A DNA stretch of 64,000 bases from Chlamydiota bacterium (lineage in GTDB: Bacteria; Chlamydiota; Chlamydiia; Chlamydiales; SM23-39), in NCBI GenBank assembly GCA_027451825.1, contig DAIDHZ010000006.1, positions 27,409-91,408 of the forward strand, in the 5' to 3' direction. The notes under the pieces were generated by a model. That model saw nothing but the letters and a program-made list of their open reading frames with translations. It ran no database searches and was not told the DNA's origin. Position numbers and translations under genes: made by a program. Below, in pieces: positions 61,465-64,000 of this stretch (position 1 is its first letter; every line of letters begins with the position of its first letter).

Positions 61465-61509
61465 TTGACTGCATATTTCTCATTCGAATATATGTATATG
61501 CGTATATTC
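61465..61509. promoter_or_regulatory. Shared promoter/operator between acr3 and arsM
   Basis: A candidate -35 TTGACT (61465-61470) and -10 TATATG (61489-61494) drive arsM. Around and after the -10 lies an inverted repeat GAATATA (61486-61492) with TATATTC (61503-61509), spaced by ten bases, a likely ArsR operator: ArsR proteins bind AT-rich imperfect palindromes over -10 regions and release when As(III) binds. The acr3 start is 85 bases away on the other strand and can be controlled by the same site. Confidence 0.6.
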
Positions 61510-61533
61510 AAAAACAAGCAAGGAGATTATGCG

Positions 61534-62406
61534 ATGGATTATTATCAACCACCTAAAGTTGAGCACGTGCAATACGTTGCAGCGAAAACTAGCCAGGAAA
61601 CAAAAGTCGCCGAGGATGTCAAGAACGAGGTGAGAGGGGCTTACGGAGGCGTTGCCGAGGCCAACAAACAAAATAAAAGCTGTGGAAACGAACGGAGCTG
61701 TTGTGGAGTCTCTGCCAAGCCTGATCCTAGTTATTCGCAAGAACTTGGCTATAGCAAAGAGGAATTGGACAGTGCGCCGGAAGGATCTAATATGGGCTTG
61801 GGATGCGGAAACCCGCAGGCAATTGCAGATCTGAAGACAGGAGAAGTTGTTCTGGATTTAGGAGCTGGTGGTGGCTTTGATGCCTTTTTAGCTGCCCGTA
61901 AAGTTGGCCCTAATGGAAAAGTATACGGCGTGGATATGACGCCGGAAATGTTGAGTACAGCAAGAGCTAATGCCGCAAAAGAAGGTTATCGCAATGTTGA
62001 ATTTCTACTGGGGGAAATTGAGCATCTCCCACTTCCAAACAATTCAGTCGATGTCATTATTTCTAATTGTGTGGTTAATCTGTCCACTGATAAGGCCCAG
62101 GTTTTCAGAGAGTCTTTTAGGGTATTAAAAGAAGGAGGGAGGGTTGCAATTTCTGATGTTGTAGCGAATAAGCCTTTGCCAAAAGAAATGGTTAACAACA
62201 AAGAACTTTATTGTAATTGTATCTCTGGAGCAGTTCCTATTAATGATCTAAAAACCATTCTTTCTAAAGCTGGTTTCACTGATATTGTGATTGAGCCTCA
62301 GGAGAACAGTCGCATGTTTATTAAAGACTGGGTTCCAGGCGCAGGTGCAGAAGACTATGTTATTTCTGCTAAGATTAAAGCCGTTAAACCGAAGGTGAGA
62401 TCATGA
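61534..62406 (+). CDS. arsM: Arsenite S-adenosylmethionine methyltransferase
   Basis: With start ATG 61534 (AAGGAG eight bases upstream) the product has 290 residues. The SAM motif is VVLDLGAGGGFDAF (about 106-118). Conserved Cys residues for arsenite are Cys91 (GLGCGNP), Cys179 (ISNCVVNLS) and Cys227/229 (LYCNCISGA). The N-terminal CGNERSCCG adds Cys pairs. It methylates arsenite using SAM. ATGA overlap with arsR at the end. Confidence 0.9.
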   Translation: MDYYQPPKVEHVQYVAAKTSQETKVAEDVKNEVRGAYGGVAEANKQNKSCGNERSCCGVSAKPDPSYSQELGYSKEELDSAPEGSNMGLGCGNPQAIADLKTGEVVLDLGAGGGFDAFLAARKVGPNGKVYGVDMTPEMLSTARANAAKEGYRNVEFLLGEIEHLPLPNNSVDVIISNCVVNLSTDKAQVFRESFRVLKEGGRVAISDVVANKPLPKEMVNNKELYCNCISGAVPINDLKTILSKAGFTDIVIEPQENSRMFIKDWVPGAGAEDYVISAKIKAVKPKVRS

Positions 62407-62747
62407 TATCCCCTCAAGAGTTTTTTAATTTATTGTCAGATGAAACCCGTTTGCGATGTCTTCTATTATTGCAAAAGGAAAAAGAACTCTGTGTTTGTGA
62501 ATTCAGTCACATACTTGGAAGTATTCAACCAAAAATATCTCGCCATTTATCTCTTCTACGTACGTCTGGACTTATTTTAGATGAGCGCAGAGGGCAATGG
62601 GTATATTATCGGTTAAATGAAGGAATTCAACCGTGGATGCAGCAAGTGCTTGCCGCTACTTTGGAGAAACTCAAGGATACTAATCCGTACCAATCTGATT
62701 TTGAAAGAAGTACATGTGTCCGCAATAACAATATTTGTACTACCTGA
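62403..62747 (+). CDS. arsR: ArsR-family arsenic-responsive repressor
   Basis: A 114-residue winged helix protein with ELCVCEFSHILG, where Cys-Val-Cys is the arsenite-sensing pair of ArsR repressors, followed by the recognition helix QPKISRHLSLL and wing GQWVYYRL. Start overlaps the arsM stop by four bases (ATGA). It should repress both acr3-arsC-MFS and arsM-arsR. Confidence 0.9.
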   Translation: MISPQEFFNLLSDETRLRCLLLLQKEKELCVCEFSHILGSIQPKISRHLSLLRTSGLILDERRGQWVYYRLNEGIQPWMQQVLAATLEKLKDTNPYQSDFERSTCVRNNNICTT

Positions 62748-63102
62748 AATTGATCGGCTACATGTTTATTAACCTCAGCTCAAACGGGTGACAAAGGCTG
62801 GCTACGAGATCCTCCAGAGAACAGATTATATTGATACCTATGAATAGATCGGCAATAAAGGTTTCCTCAGTCCCACCTGATTTGTGGGAGAGCTGTGGAA
62901 TAACCATGCGATTGAGCATATTTCACGCTCTCGATGGTATACTCGATAAACATTTTCCTCGCTACATTTTTGCTTTGACAGTTGCATTTATCCTGCAAGG
63001 AAATTTGTGTATAATTAAAAATCCAATTAGAACAAACGCAATAAAAAATGCTATTCTGCTATCATTCTTTTCAATAAATTCTCCCACCACTTCGGAAAAT
63101 TG
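62748..63102. other. 355-base gap with one doubtful small reading frame
   Basis: A short frame of 90 codons (62831-63103) ends in TGATG, overlapping the start of the next gene, and has a hydrophobic stretch (IFALTVAFILQGNLCII), but its beginning has no ribosome site and its composition is not gene-like. No RNA gene or mobile element is visible. Translational coupling to the DUF4209-type gene is possible. Confidence 0.4.
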
Positions 63103-64000
63103 ATGACGTTCAAAACAGAAAGATTTCCCTCAGATCTTCAACTGACTCTTGAAGATTTCATAAATTCAGGATGGGAAGAAGCCTTTCAAGGCAATATCCA
63201 GTACTTGGCAGTTGCTGCAGACGTTCTGGCCAAGAAAGGACAGAAAGCGCTGGAAGAAGGCAAGCCTTCGCAAAGCAAAGTTCTTTGGCTTTTAGCAGAT
63301 ACCTGTTCCATGATGCTGCAGCCTTCAAGCTTTAACGAACCATTCAGGCCATATTGCATAACAAGATCTGGTAGATCTGCAATTCCTGATGACTTTAGTG
63401 AGCAAGACCTCAGCTTCTTTTCAATGATTCTTTCATCGATTGTCAAGCCTGAATTAAAAGGGCGTCTCTCTGACCTGATATGGCTTAAAAATCGCTCCAG
63501 TTTGCATCTAGCTTTAGATGCAATAGACTCATACATGGCAGCTTCGCTTAGTTTAAGCTCATTCTCTGCTGATGGAGGAGATTGTTGGATCAGAGCCATA
63601 CAGCTTACCGCTGCACTAAAAGATTCAGCCGGAGATCGGATGAAATCCATAAAAAGCAAACTCCTGGAAGCATTCTTTAACTCTTCAGAATCTGATGGAT
63701 TCTTCGCTAAATGGATTGCAGAAATTTTAAAAGCATTCGATCTCGGATCAGCTCAAGAGTATGAAATCGCTGAAAAACTTGTATCTTTAGCCGAATCTTT
63801 CAAGCTGCAAAGCGACTTTTATCGAGTAAGGGAGTATTACGAATGCTCTTCCTATTGGTTTTCTAAAGCAACGCAAGATCTGCAGTCCTTTAAATCAATT
63901 GCTTCCCAAGCGGAAACTTGGCACACCGAAGCGGCGTTGAAAGAATCCGCAGGGGACTTCATTGGTGCTGCCGATGTCTTGGAAAAAGCGATTCAGATTT
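63103..64000 (+). CDS. DUF4209/DUF7380-type protein (3' end outside window)
   Basis: An ATG at 63103 opens a frame to the window edge (299 codons). Residues 55-135 (VLWLLADTCSMMLQPS; PFRPY; DDFSEQDLSFFSMI; LKGRLSDLIWL) follow the pattern of the N-terminal domain of DUF4209 proteins, helical proteins of about 600 residues found in mobile or defence-rich regions, of unknown function. The catalytic or C-terminal part is not in view. It starts with TGATG overlap to a doubtful small frame. Confidence 0.62.
   Translation, partial: MTFKTERFPSDLQLTLEDFINSGWEEAFQGNIQYLAVAADVLAKKGQKALEEGKPSQSKVLWLLADTCSMMLQPSSFNEPFRPYCITRSGRSAIPDDFSEQDLSFFSMILSSIVKPELKGRLSDLIWLKNRSSLHLALDAIDSYMAASLSLSSFSADGGDCWIRAIQLTAALKDSAGDRMKSIKSKLLEAFFNSSESDGFFAKWIAEILKAFDLGSAQEYEIAEKLVSLAESFKLQSDFYRVREYYECSSYWFSKATQDLQSFKSIASQAETWHTEAALKESAGDFIGAADVLEKAIQI

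Noticed and set aside
62831..63103. Small membrane-protein gene before the DUF4209-type gene
   Set aside because: No ribosome site and weak composition; only the TGATG overlap speaks for it.
1..64000. Insertion sequences and transposases
   Set aside because: No transposase frame and no terminal inverted repeats with target duplication were recognised.

Overview
The window looks like chromosome from a member of the Chlamydiota, most likely an amoeba-associated, chlamydia-like lineage. The best clue is the tyrosine recombinase at 23045-24022, which from memory closely resembles the chlamydial plasmid integrases pGP7-D/pGP8-D. Ankyrin-repeat, RHS and many small membrane or secreted proteins of unknown function fit such a host. 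This assignment is inference; no rRNA or tRNA gene was seen.

Region 1 (1 to about 28.1 kb) is a prophage with a contractile tail, read on the minus strand. In transcription order it carries a DUF1064 nuclease, a ParB-methyltransferase, small and large terminase, then (after a 7 kb interruption) portal, MuF-like head protein, DUF2213 protease/scaffold, cement protein, DUF2184 capsid, neck and connector proteins, DUF3383 sheath, DUF3277 tube, tail chaperones joined by a predicted -1 frameshift on a run of seven T, tape measure, Dit-like protein, baseplate plug, hub, Gp138 spike, gp25-like wedge, baseplate J and a DUF2612 protein cut by the window edge. Most genes overlap by a few bases, as in one late operon. 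An approximately 85-residue domain recurs in cement, sheath and baseplate J proteins, and in the last two it sits inside a second repeated domain.

Between portal and large terminase lies cargo (17.3-24.45 kb): three 39-bp stem-loops at an exact 55-bp period, a DUF234-type ATPase-nuclease, a small membrane protein, a secreted protein, an ankyrin protein, two paralogous membrane proteins (one frameshifted), the integrase and a divergent small DNA-binding protein. This may be a separate mobile element inside the prophage.

Region 2 (28.2-38.2 kb) holds small hypothetical genes, a membrane-protein operon containing another paralogue of the cargo family, an outer-membrane barrel protein, and an apparent SAM-related cassette: an EamA transporter facing an operon of methyltransferase, S-adenosylhomocysteine-hydrolase-like protein and short-chain dehydrogenase. 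More membrane proteins and two possible regulators follow.

Region 3 (38.2-50.1 kb) is a polymorphic-toxin locus: a short secreted protein sharing its upstream sequence with the 1840-residue RHS protein, the RHS protein with a variable C-terminal toxin, a zinc-ribbon immunity candidate overlapping it, and two secreted paralogues each built from two copies of the same unit.

Region 4 (50.2-62.75 kb) is a metal and arsenic resistance island: two small membrane peptides, a CopA copper ATPase, a second P1B ATPase with an altered phosphorylation motif (DKTR), a secreted protein, a tiny cysteine-rich secreted peptide, a TolC-like lipoprotein, a two-domain multicopper oxidase fused to DUF2231, then an arsenic locus (acr3-arsC-MFS on minus, arsM-arsR on plus) around a shared control region. 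The window ends inside a DUF4209-type gene.
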